64,000 bases of DNA from positions 192,501 to 256,500 of the forward strand of contig RPFO01000764.1 in assembly GCA_009746045.1 (NCBI GenBank). Reading direction: 5' to 3'. The first letter of the stretch is position 1. Every line of letters starts with the position of its first letter. Origin of the DNA: Mesostigma viride. Its lineage: Eukaryota; Streptophyta; Mesostigmatophyceae; Mesostigmatales; Mesostigmataceae. The position numbers and the translations under genes are program-made. The notes below the pieces were generated by a model, which was not told the DNA's origin, did not search any database, and worked only from the letters and a program-made list of their open reading frames with translations. Shown in pieces: positions 27,417 through 35,401 of this stretch.

Positions 27417-30400
27417 GTGCCCGCCATCTTGCACGATGTGCTCGAGCTTGCGGGCATCCCCCATGTCTGGCACCCTGCTGGTCCGCGCCGCCGTCTTCTC
27501 TCCGCCGATGAGATCGCCCGACTGCCGAGCTGGGAGCTGGGGTGGGACGCGGCGCCCGCCCACTACGGGCCGGCCCACTTGGTGGATGTCACTGCCAGCG
27601 GCCCCTCCTGCCCCATCTGCTTGGACCTGCCTCGCCCTGGTGACGGTCTCTGCCGCCTCCCTGCTTGCGGCCACGTCTTCCATCAAGCTTGCATCGCCAC
27701 GAGCTTGCACACGACCTCCGCCACCTGCCCCCTTTGCCGGGCCGCGGTCCTTTCCCCCTTGCCTCCTGGCGTTCTCCCGCTGGGGCCCTCGCCCGTGTCC
27801 GTGCGCCGCCAGTCCCACGCGCCTGCCCCGACACCTGCCTCCCCTGTGCGTGGTCGTGGGTCGCGCGCCGGCTTGGCTGCCTCCTCCAGCGCCCCCCTCC
27901 CGGCCGTGGGGGCCGTCCCCGCGCCGGTCTTGTCCTCGGCTGCCACGAGCCCTGCTGACCGCCCGGCGGCCGGCCCCGCCCTGGGTTCCGCTGCAGCTGT
28001 AGTTCCTCTGGCTGAGGGTGCTCCCGACCCCTCCCCCTCTCGACCCGGGCCGGCCCAACCGGGTGGGCGCACCCCCTCAGATGGCTTCCATTATTGCCAA
28101 GTCGATGGTCCCCTTGGTGACCCGTGTGGCGCGCGCCTGCCCAACCGGAATTCGTTGCTGGTGCACATTCGGGCTTCCCACCCCCACATCACGGAGGCCG
28201 CCATGCGCGCCATGGACTGCTACCGCTGCCCGGCAGCCCATTGCCAGCGGATTTTTTCGATCCACGGGCGGTACCAGCATGAGCGGCAGTGCCGCCGCCA
28301 AACCCCCCAGAACGGCCTGCCCGGCGGCCCGGCGGCCGCACCGGCCTCCCGGTCCGGGGCGGCCCCTCGGTCGGCCCCTGCCCCTCCACCGGCATCGCAG
28401 GGTACGAGCGATCCGGGGGACCTCTCGGCAGGCTGGGCATTCCTGGCCACGCTCCCTTTTGCCGCCTGTGCGCGCAACCCTTGCATGACGCTCCCGGACG
28501 TCCCTCACCGCGCCCGGAGCTTGTTTACGCGCTGCGCCCTGCTTTCCCTGGCCCGGATGCATAGTCACCCTCTCGACGAACTCGGCCACAAGCTGTTTCT
28601 CGTCACCCCCCGGCTCCTCTTAGCGCCGTTGGAGCGGGGCGTGCGTGGCGTACAGGGTGCGGTCATCGCTCGCTGCCGGCGGTTCCTCCTCGGGGATTGG
28701 GAAGGGCTGTGGGCGCTGCAGCCTCCGGCCTCCACCCGGGTGTCGGGGGCCGCCTCCTTTGCCCGGGTGGAAGCTGACGTCATGCGGTTGGTGAAGGTAG
28801 GTGAATTGAGCCGGGCCATGCAAAAGCTTGAACTGACCGCGTTGGCTCCCTCCACTCCCCCGACCCTGCAGGCTTTGCGCGACCTTCACCCCGACGAACC
28901 GGCCTTTGCGGTGCCCGCCCCGGCCACCCCCCCGCCCCCGCCTATTGTCCTGGACCTGGACATCTTCACGGCTGTGCTGAAGGATCTGCCGAACGCCTCC
29001 TCCACCGGCCCCTCAGGCTGGCGCTACGAGCACCTCTCCGTGATGGCGGGCCATGGCGGGGCGACCGCACTCTTTGAGGCTGCCGCCGACTTGGCCGCGG
29101 GGTCCCTGGCCCCCGCGGCGCGCCCTTGGCTGGCTGGGGCACGCCTCATTGCCCTCCTGAAAGACGACGTCCCCCCGCCTGCTGGCCGCGTTCGTCCCAT
29201 TGCTTGCGGCGAGGTCCTACGCAAGCTGGTGAGTAAGGTCATTTGTCGCCAAAAGGCCCCCGAGTTTCGCGCCTACTTCTGCCCCAACCGGAGTGATACT
29301 GAGGAGTCCGTCGCGGCCCAGCTTGGCGTCGCCACCAAAGGGGGCAGCGACATCATCGTGCACACAGTTCAGGCCTACCTCGAGACGCATCCGACCCATG
29401 TGGCGCTGAAGGTGGATTGCCACAATGCGTTCAATGCTGTCACCAAGGCTAGCATCTTTGAGGCCGTCGGCGAGGCGTTCCCTGACCTTCTTGCGTGGAC
29501 AGCAGCCTGCTACGGCGAACCCACTCAACTCTCCTTCCTCATGGAGGATGGGACGTTCGCCGACATCGCTTCCCGCACGGGAACCCAGCAAGGTGACCCC
29601 CTCGGCCCCTTTTACCTGTCTGCCCCGCTGCACAAGGCTCTCCAAGGTGTCCACGCTGCGCACCCGGATGTCGTGCTCCTCGCCTACATGGACGATATCC
29701 ATGCCCTTGGCCCGGCCGACGCTGTGGTTGCCGCCCTGGCTGCCCTTGAAGTGGCCATGGCGGCCATCAACCTTCGGCTCACCCTCCCCAAGTGTGCAGT
29801 CTTTTCGCCCCAGGGGGACTGCTCTGGCTTCCCCGCGGCTATCCCGGGGGCATTGGCGCGGGCGCGTGGTTTCTCGTGCCTGGGCGTCCCTGTGGGTGAC
29901 CCTGACTACGTCGAAGAGGAGCTCCGGGCCACCGTGGAACAGCGCACCCATGTCCTTGAGACTTGGGCGCGCCTCAAGGACCCCCAGACCAAAGGGCTCC
30001 TCCTGTGGTTTTGCGCCCACCCGCGGGTGGTTCACTGGCTCCGTGGCGCTCCCCCCACTTGGTGCGGCTTGCCGCGGAAGGCCATGACGAGCGCATTCAG
30101 GCCGCCTTGCAGGTGCTCCTCCCCGGCCCTAGCCTGCCAGCTCACTCCATGCGCTTGGCCACCCTCCCCTGCCGCATGGGCGGGTGTGGGCTCACCCGCG
30201 CCGCCCGCCTCGCCCCCGCCGCCTTCCTTGGCTCTGTTGCTCAGGCCTGGGCGGAGATCCGCCGGTTGGTCCCCAGCGCCGTCAGCGCCATTCCCGACTT
30301 GGTCACCCCATCCCCCTTCCCCTTTGTGCAGGCTGTGCAGGATTCTTACCTCGGGATCCAGCAGGCTTGCGACCTCGTCCGCCCCGCTCAGGCCGTCCAC

Positions 30401-30542
30401 CGTCGCCTGCCCCGGGGCACGCCCGGCGTGTCCACTGTCGTCAGTCCTAGTGTCTTCCCTGCCTGCGTTCATGAAAAACAACAAAAGACCTACGCGGGTA
30501 TACTACACTGTGCCGACTGGATGGGTCTGCATGCGAGCTTGA
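27417..30542 (+). CDS. Non-LTR ORF2: RING finger, C2H2-like fingers, reverse transcriptase
   Basis: The frame is open upstream of 27417 (a GTG, not a real start) through the G8 run. RING finger at about residues 65-105 (CPICLD, CGHVFHQAC, CPLC). Two C2H2-like fingers at about 225-290. RT at about 500-860 with SGWRYEHLSVMAG, motif A KVDCHNAFNAV, motif B GTQQGDPLGPFY and motif C LLAYMDDIHALG (YMDD rather than the FADD usual in non-LTR RTs). It copies element RNA at the nicked target. The frame is correct to about 30050; after a C6 run the protein continues in the frame of 29963-31336. Confidence 0.8.
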   Translation: MPAILHDVLELAGIPHVWHPAGPRRRLLSADEIARLPSWELGWDAAPAHYGPAHLVDVTASGPSCPICLDLPRPGDGLCRLPACGHVFHQACIATSLHTTSATCPLCRAAVLSPLPPGVLPLGPSPVSVRRQSHAPAPTPASPVRGRGSRAGLAASSSAPLPAVGAVPAPVLSSAATSPADRPAAGPALGSAAAVVPLAEGAPDPSPSRPGPAQPGGRTPSDGFHYCQVDGPLGDPCGARLPNRNSLLVHIRASHPHITEAAMRAMDCYRCPAAHCQRIFSIHGRYQHERQCRRQTPQNGLPGGPAAAPASRSGAAPRSAPAPPPASQGTSDPGDLSAGWAFLATLPFAACARNPCMTLPDVPHRARSLFTRCALLSLARMHSHPLDELGHKLFLVTPRLLLAPLERGVRGVQGAVIARCRRFLLGDWEGLWALQPPASTRVSGAASFARVEADVMRLVKVGELSRAMQKLELTALAPSTPPTLQALRDLHPDEPAFAVPAPATPPPPPIVLDLDIFTAVLKDLPNASSTGPSGWRYEHLSVMAGHGGATALFEAAADLAAGSLAPAARPWLAGARLIALLKDDVPPPAGRVRPIACGEVLRKLVSKVICRQKAPEFRAYFCPNRSDTEESVAAQLGVATKGGSDIIVHTVQAYLETHPTHVALKVDCHNAFNAVTKASIFEAVGEAFPDLLAWTAACYGEPTQLSFLMEDGTFADIASRTGTQQGDPLGPFYLSAPLHKALQGVHAAHPDVVLLAYMDDIHALGPADAVVAALAALEVAMAAINLRLTLPKCAVFSPQGDCSGFPAAIPGALARARGFSCLGVPVGDPDYVEEELRATVEQRTHVLETWARLKDPQTKGLLLWFCAHPRVVHWLRGAPPTWCGLPRKAMTSAFRPPCRCSSPALACQLTPCAWPPSPAAWAGVGSPAPPASPPPPSLALLLRPGRRSAGWSPAPSAPFPTWSPHPPSPLCRLCRILTSGSSRLATSSAPLRPSTVACPGARPACPLSSVLVSSLPAFMKNNKRPTRVYYTVPTGWVCMRA

Positions 30543-31336
30543 ACGATCAGGGGAAGGCTTGGCTTCACTCCGTTTCCCTTGAGGGGAGCGTGGGGTCCGC
30601 ATTCCTGCGCGCCCTCCCCATGAGCCCTTTGTTCACACTGGTTCCGGCCCTTTACGCCATCGCTCTCCGCCACCAGCTCTTTGCCCCGCAACCTCTCATC
30701 ACGGCGGGTGCGTCCTGCGGCAGCTGCGGGCTTGCTCTGGATACTACTGGGACGCACTACATCGCGTGCATGGGTGGCCAGCAGAACCAGAACTGGTTCC
30801 TCTATCTCCATACCGCTCTCCTCCGGGTGGTGTGTGCCATGGTTCGGTCGGTCTTTCCCCACTCCACCATTAAGTGCGAGGACGCGGATGGGGCCGCCCT
30901 CTACTCACCCAACCACCGCCCCGACATTACCGTGCTTGACTACGACGGGCAGGGTTGCCACCTGCTCATCGATGTCTCCGTGGCTCGGCCGCTTTCCGGT
31001 CGCCACATCCTCCGGGCGGCTGTGGATGCCGGCGCTGCTGCCGCTGTGGCTGAGCGCGACAAGTTTGCCTCCTACGGCAATGTGGGGCCCCACCGGGTCA
31101 TCCCCTTTGTCCTTGAGGAGTTCGGGGCCATGGGCCCCAAGACAGCGGAGTTTTTCCACGAGTGCTGCCAGCGCCGTGAAGACCGCCTCGACCTCGAGGG
31201 TCAGACCGCCCCGTGGTCGGCCCGCACGTGGTCCTCGTATTGGCGGCAGCGTCTGTCACTCGCCCTCACTCGCACCGTGGCTGATGTGTTATTCCGCCGC
31301 ACCCGGGCCGACTTTGTCGCGACCCACGCGGTCTAG
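29963..31336 (+). CDS. Non-LTR ORF2 C-terminus: thumb and restriction-like endonuclease
   Basis: Real coding starts near 30050. After an RT-thumb-like helical region comes a zinc motif (CGSCG ... GTHYIACMGG) and then the endonuclease core: RPDITVLD, LLIDVSVARPL and a Lys in AERDKFASYG, matching the PD-(D/E)xK arrangement of RLE-type LINEs. This domain nicks target DNA to start target-primed reverse transcription. Identical C-terminal sequence recurs at 56014-56730. It ends in a stop at 31334-31336. Confidence 0.8.
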   Translation: MGAPQGPPDQRAPPVVLRPPAGGSLAPWRSPHLVRLAAEGHDERIQAALQVLLPGPSLPAHSMRLATLPCRMGGCGLTRAARLAPAAFLGSVAQAWAEIRRLVPSAVSAIPDLVTPSPFPFVQAVQDSYLGIQQACDLVRPAQAVHRRLPRGTPGVSTVVSPSVFPACVHEKQQKTYAGILHCADWMGLHASLNDQGKAWLHSVSLEGSVGSAFLRALPMSPLFTLVPALYAIALRHQLFAPQPLITAGASCGSCGLALDTTGTHYIACMGGQQNQNWFLYLHTALLRVVCAMVRSVFPHSTIKCEDADGAALYSPNHRPDITVLDYDGQGCHLLIDVSVARPLSGRHILRAAVDAGAAAAVAERDKFASYGNVGPHRVIPFVLEEFGAMGPKTAEFFHECCQRREDRLDLEGQTAPWSARTWSSYWRQRLSLALTRTVADVLFRRTRADFVATHAV

Positions 31337-31546
31337 ATTCCTTCCAGGCCTGCATGGTGGGCCGGCAGCGCTGTTGCTGCGTGTAGTTTTGTGATGTATA
31401 GTTAGTTGTACCTTGTGCCGCTGGCGTGATCCTTGGATGTCTGTGTCAGATTACTATTAATTTCTTCAGGGTTATTCTCCCAGTCATCGGTTTTTTCCTT
31501 ATGTTGCATGCCTATCTCACCTTCGTAATCTATCATTCTCAATGAA
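31337..31546 (+). other. Non-LTR 3' UTR
   Basis: About 210 bp repeated, with a few base changes, at 55757-55975 and 56731-56950. All three end CAATGAATATATAT. The shared end defines the 3' terminus of the family. Confidence 0.8.
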
Positions 31547-31555
31547 TATATATAT

Positions 31556-32310
31556 AACCCCTATTGAGTGATAGGGGCTTGTGGGGTACCGGGGAGCTAT
31601 TATTGAGTGATGATGATTGAGTGATAATTGAGTGATAAAATATTGGAGTTTTTTTGACTTTTTACTGACACCCGTCACGGGCTTACTGCCCCTTCTCAAC
31701 CCCCGCCAACCTTGGCTCGAGGGTCGCCGGGCTTTAGAGGTGCTTTATAATGCTGGCATCCGTCACCACCAGCCGTGGGGCTGCCGCCTACCGATCCCCT
31801 CCTACTCCCGAGCCTGGGGGTGCGATGGTTCGTGACGGGCGTGAAAAGTGTGACTTCCGTTTTGCTCAACCATGACCGACCGCGGACAGCGGGGTTGGGT
31901 GAGAACTGTGGGAGAAGGTTCGGCGTTCTGCCCAACTTTTATACCAAAAGCTTTTAAGAGTTGGGCAGAACGCGGGACCTCGAAAAGTCAAGCTCACCGC
32001 CCAGCGCGCACCCGGGTCGATGGGCGGCGTGAAAAATGTGACTTCCGTTTTGCTCAACCATTACCGACCGCGGACAGCGGGGGTGTGTGAGGACGGCGGG
32101 AGAAGGTTCGGCGTTCTGCCCAACTTTTATACCAAAAGCTTTTAAGAGTTGGGCAGAACGCGGGACCCCGAAAAGTCAAGCTCACCGCCCAGCGCGCACC
32201 TGGGTCGCTGGAAAACCCAGCCCTGGTCGGGAAATTCGCGGAACTTTCGTGCAGGGGTCTGCGTCCTCGCGGTACTCGGGAAGGGCGGGAGAGGGGGTGG
32301 CGGGGTTTAG
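31556..32310 (+). repeat. PLV left terminal inverted repeat
   Basis: 755 bp, starting AACCCCTATTGAGTGATAGG and matching the reverse complement of 54990-55743 almost perfectly. The outer part has short ATTGAGTGAT repeats; the inner part has two 188-bp direct repeats. Identity ends at GGCGGGGTTTAG. Confidence 0.93.
31841..32216 (+). repeat. Two 188-bp direct repeats inside the left TIR
   Basis: Units start GTGAAAA at 31841 and 32029. Each holds an inverted repeat, GTTCTGCCCAACTTTTATA then AAAAGCTTTTAAGAGTTGGGCAGAAC, able to form a hairpin. The pair recurs in the right TIR. It may be an origin, packaging or recombinase site; this is inference. Confidence 0.75.
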
Positions 32311-32687
32311 CGAATGTCTCTCCAGAGTTGCAGTTGCTCCTTCACCTTCGCGAATGTCGGCGAAGAGATGGACTGCCTGCCCGTGACGCAACCGGCCATG
32401 ATGGAGAGAACCGCGAGGTCCTCACACACCTTGTGAACGTCGTCGGGGGTCGCCTCGCTACCTAGTGCGCGTGAGGCGGCGGCTAGGAGGGTCAAAGGAT
32501 TGTCAAGCTGTTCTAACTCTAAACGGTAGTTGTCATCGTACGGGTCAGGCTTTCCGGCGATGATGCAGGATATGCGCGCCACCTCTGCGGCGTTGCGGGC
32601 CCGCTCGCTGCCGTCCTGGATGTACCCGCCACTACCCGGCTTGCAGGCCTCGATGCAGTTCAGAATGTCGTTCATGGTCACGAACAT
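32307..32687 (-). CDS. PLV hypothetical protein, 126 aa
   Basis: Starts MFVTMNDILNC and looks mainly helical and soluble. No domain recognised. It is the leftmost gene and its stop codon lies inside the TIR. A CTATACAG element lies 9 nt upstream of the ATG, matching the TATA-like motif before other PLV genes. A second ATG four codons on (MNDIL) is also possible. Confidence 0.65.
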   Translation of the reverse strand: MFVTMNDILNCIEACKPGSGGYIQDGSERARNAAEVARISCIIAGKPDPYDDNYRLELEQLDNPLTLLAAASRALGSEATPDDVHKVCEDLAVLSIMAGCVTGRQSISSPTFAKVKEQLQLWRDIR

Positions 32688-32728
32688 GTTGGAAGCTGTA
32701 TAGATTCACGAAAAGAAAATTTTATTGA

Positions 32729-32911
32729 TTAGTTATGTTTATTATCAGGGGATGGGGCGGGAGTCGGAGTGCCCTCGGAGTCTGGCGCGATTTCAAAAGG
32801 GGCGTACACGACCTCATAGGCGCGCCTGTACGTCGGGCTCCTTCTAATCCTCCTTATTGACTCCTCCAGAATTTCTGAGTACTCGTAACCAAGCTTTAAA
32901 CAGTTGCCCAT
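32729..32911 (-). CDS. PLV small protein with N-myristoylation-like start
   Basis: 60 aa, starting MGNCLKLGYEYSE. Gly2 followed by Asn-Cys fits an N-myristoylation signal with an adjacent palmitoylation Cys, suggesting membrane association. The middle is Arg-rich and the end is Pro-rich and acidic. No homologue recognised. The ATG is the only one and gives the MGNC start. Confidence 0.55.
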   Translation of the reverse strand: MGNCLKLGYEYSEILEESIRRIRRSPTYRRAYEVVYAPFEIAPDSEGTPTPAPSPDNKHN

Positions 32912-32945
32912 AGAAGTGTTTCAACCTATGTTGAGCTTTTTTAAC

Positions 32946-33440
32946 CTACTTGTGATGGCACTTGCACTTGTCGAACCCGCGAATTTTCTCAAAACGCAAG
33001 ATGCAAAGAAACGACTCGTGGGTTAGTGGGATGAATTGTTTGTCATCAACTCCTCTGTCAATGTGCACTAAACCGATCTCGAGTCTCCCGCCATTCCTAA
33101 ACAAGTGATCGTTTTTTAGGTTGAAAAATGCATGGTCGTTTATCACGGTGTACGAGGCGGCAACATCTTTGCATTCTTCCGTACATAGCACGACACTGTC
33201 TTGTGGGTTATGCTCTCCTCCAGAAAAACTTGAAGAAACTAGTCCGACAAGCGAGTAATTTTCTTGGTTTTCCACGTCCTTGAGATATGCGAAATGGACC
33301 CCTCCGCGCCATGTGCTGTCTATGATAGGCGCTCTTGGGTCTGGCTTGATATCGAAAGAATAAATTCCATTGTACTCGTCGATTGTGTTCTGTGACGCGA
33401 CAGAATCTAAAGCGATTTGGTAAATTGTGGGATAATCCAT
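32946..33440 (-). CDS. PLV hypothetical protein, 164 aa
   Basis: Starts MDYPTIYQIALDSV; looks like a beta-rich globular protein and ends with a Cys/His cluster (CKCHHK). No family recognised. It sits between small genes and the adhesin in the leftward virion-gene block, so an accessory virion or host-interaction role is possible. Confidence 0.6.
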   Translation of the reverse strand: MDYPTIYQIALDSVASQNTIDEYNGIYSFDIKPDPRAPIIDSTWRGGVHFAYLKDVENQENYSLVGLVSSSFSGGEHNPQDSVVLCTEECKDVAASYTVINDHAFFNLKNDHLFRNGGRLEIGLVHIDRGVDDKQFIPLTHESFLCILRFEKIRGFDKCKCHHK

Positions 33441-33488
33441 GGCTTTATTACAACTTATAAGAGATAATAGTTCTAGTCTTAAAGTTCT

Positions 33489-35180
33489 CTACGCTGGGAT
33501 GGCGGCGGGAGTGCCCCACTTGGCCACGAGGTATCCGCGGATCCGTTCAAGCTCCGCTGACGTTTTGGCGGTGTTGTAGATTAGGATCTCGCCGATCCAC
33601 CCGTCAAAGGCACGACTCGCGTTGACCGAGTCTCCTCCAATAGAGAGATTTCCTGAACCAGTTGTAGGGTCCGATCCGATTCTGTTATAACCAGCTCGTC
33701 CGTCGAAGCGGGTGAAAAGTGCGTTTGTACTGCTGTTGCATGAAATCGCCATGACGTGTGCCTTGTTGTCAAAGAACTGAGCCCTTGTGCTCACGGTTTC
33801 GTATACAGAACCGGGAGCGAATAGGAGAACGGTCTGTGCCTCTGACTGATAAGACATGAGATAACAATTGCCGTTCGACGATCCAAGCATATACCCTCTA
33901 ATACCCGTATACCCCCCTACTACTGGATACGTCGCAGTCGTTAGCTGTTTGGCGACTAGGAGGATGCTCGCATTGACACCGACAGTGTTCCAGAAATTGT
34001 TCACGGTCTCTAACAAGCCAGACCGCGAGTTGATAAAGCGGAGGGACCGTTTCGAGTTCAGTTCAGCCGTATCCAGCGTAGGGCATTTGGTGGAAGTTGC
34101 CTGCGTCACGTGGTACCCGTTCGGCCCCTTGTCGTTCATCCGCATCACATTCCCGCCCGCCGTGTTTTGCTGGGTCGTGCCGGACGTGTCGCTGAACATC
34201 GTGGCGCTGTCGGACGGATCGTACCACGCGAACAGTGCGGGGTCCGTTGCCGGGTTGTAATTGTACGTGAATGACAGTGTGTTTGATGTCGTGTTTCCAA
34301 GCCCTGACGTCGCGCTCGTCACGGTGCCCGCGCCCATGCTTACCGTCGTCGCGAAGTCAGACATGGTAGGGGTCACGTCGAACGTGTACGTGGCGCCACT
34401 TCCCAACAAGTTGGACGCGGTTCCGTTGGTTACGGTGATGTCGCCCAACGAGAACCCGGCGACCGACGTGCTAAAAGTGGCCGTGACTGGGTAAACGGCA
34501 CCCGTCGGGGTTCCGGACGCAAGAGTCACCGACGGATTCGCCGAGTACGTGAACGACAGTGTGTTAGATGCCACGTTGGCGTTCCCTGTCGATGCGTCAA
34601 CAACAGCACCCGCGCCCACGCTAACGTTCGTGGCAGAATTGGCTGTAGTTGGCGTCACCTGGAAGGCGTACGACGCCCCGCTGCCGGTCAGGTTGGCGGC
34701 TGTCCCGTTTGTCACCGTGATATCGCCCAGCTCGAACCCCGTGACGGACCTGCTGAACGTGGCGGTCACGTCCACGGAACTGGTGGTGGGCGTCGAGCCC
34801 GCGGTCGTCGCGAGAGTCACCGTCGGAGGGGGCGAGTACGTGAAGGAGAGGGTGGAGGAGGCCGTGTTGCCGATTCCTAGCGTGTTGATTGCTGCGTTTG
34901 CTCCAACGCTGACGGTTGTCAGTGAATAAGCGACTGCCGGAGTCACCGTGAACGTGTAGGAGGTGTCGCTACCCGTTAAACCGGATGCAGTACCATTTAT
35001 GACAGCGATATCACCCAAGGCGAAACCGGTGACTGGTTGGCTGAATGTTGCTGTAACTGCAATCGGGGAGGCGCTGGGATATGATCCTCCTGTAGCTGTT
35101 AATGTGATTGACGGCGCTATTCTTACCGGGTTACGCTTCTTCCGCATCAAAGCAGGACAAACACCATACTCAAACGACAT
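33489..35180 (-). CDS. PLV adhesin: Ig-like repeats plus LamG-like domain
   Basis: 563 aa. After a short N-terminus come three Ig-like repeats of about 90 residues (about 22-300) with the bacterial-type pattern VTATFS..V.GF.LGDI.V.NGTA..L.GS...Y.F.VTP. A C-terminal region of about 250 residues follows, beginning ALFAWYDPSDS, with IGEILIYNTAKTSAELERI, typical of concanavalin/LamG-like domains in phage fibres and surface adhesins. The likely role is host attachment on the virion surface. AGTATAC lies 7 nt upstream of the ATG. The repeats look bacterial or phage-like, suggesting transfer. Confidence 0.7.
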   Translation of the reverse strand: MSFEYGVCPALMRKKRNPVRIAPSITLTATGGSYPSASPIAVTATFSQPVTGFALGDIAVINGTASGLTGSDTSYTFTVTPAVAYSLTTVSVGANAAINTLGIGNTASSTLSFTYSPPPTVTLATTAGSTPTTSSVDVTATFSRSVTGFELGDITVTNGTAANLTGSGASYAFQVTPTTANSATNVSVGAGAVVDASTGNANVASNTLSFTYSANPSVTLASGTPTGAVYPVTATFSTSVAGFSLGDITVTNGTASNLLGSGATYTFDVTPTMSDFATTVSMGAGTVTSATSGLGNTTSNTLSFTYNYNPATDPALFAWYDPSDSATMFSDTSGTTQQNTAGGNVMRMNDKGPNGYHVTQATSTKCPTLDTAELNSKRSLRFINSRSGLLETVNNFWNTVGVNASILLVAKQLTTATYPVVGGYTGIRGYMLGSSNGNCYLMSYQSEAQTVLLFAPGSVYETVSTRAQFFDNKAHVMAISCNSSTNALFTRFDGRAGYNRIGSDPTTGSGNLSIGGDSVNASRAFDGWIGEILIYNTAKTSAELERIRGYLVAKWGTPAAIPA

Positions 35181-35206
35181 GGAGCTAGTATACTACCACA
35201 ATGACA

Positions 35207-35371
35207 CTATTTTTTTGGCAGAGGATACTGGAACTTGGGTTCCATCAGCGGGCCCTTCTTGGCCGGCAAGTTAGTCGCCGTGCCATTATCGGCCAGCTCA
35301 GGGGTGTCGAAGACCAGCGTGACTCTGTTGAGAGGATTCGCGGTGTATCGCGGGTCCTTGAGATAATCCAT
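35207..35371 (-). CDS. PLV small protein, 54 aa
   Basis: An ATG at 35371 opens MDYLKDPRYTANPLNRVTL and ends PLPKK-stop at 35207. It fills the gap between the adhesin and the capsid gene in the same direction. GTGTATAG lies 6 nt upstream, like other PLV genes. No domain; perhaps a minor virion protein. Confidence 0.55.
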   Translation of the reverse strand: MDYLKDPRYTANPLNRVTLVFDTPELADNGTATNLPAKKGPLMEPKFQYPLPKK

Positions 35372-35401
35372 CGAATGCTATACACTAACCATCAGACATT
35401 T

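Larger units (their letters stand above)
25213..31546 (+). mobile_element. Non-LTR retrotransposon, RLE type, full length
   Basis: The element starts just after a TA run at 25200-25211 and its 3' UTR ends ...CTCAATGAATATATATATA at about 31546. It holds 231-bp 5' monomers, a PHD-finger ORF, then a RING finger, C2H2-like fingers, RT and a C-terminal restriction-like endonuclease, as in the R2/NeSL/CRE-type lineages. At least three more copies of its family lie at 55757-59166. Frame changes at a G8 run (27379-27386) and a C6 run (about 30050) break the coding sequence. Confidence 0.85.

Noticed and set aside
29217-30035. Long minus-strand ORFs opposite the non-LTR ORF2 (also 26446-27351, 27210-28058)
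   Set aside because: Shadows of the very GC-rich plus-strand coding sequence.
33868-35274. Plus-strand ORFs opposite the Ig-like adhesin
   Set aside because: Repeat-derived antisense frames with no independent support.
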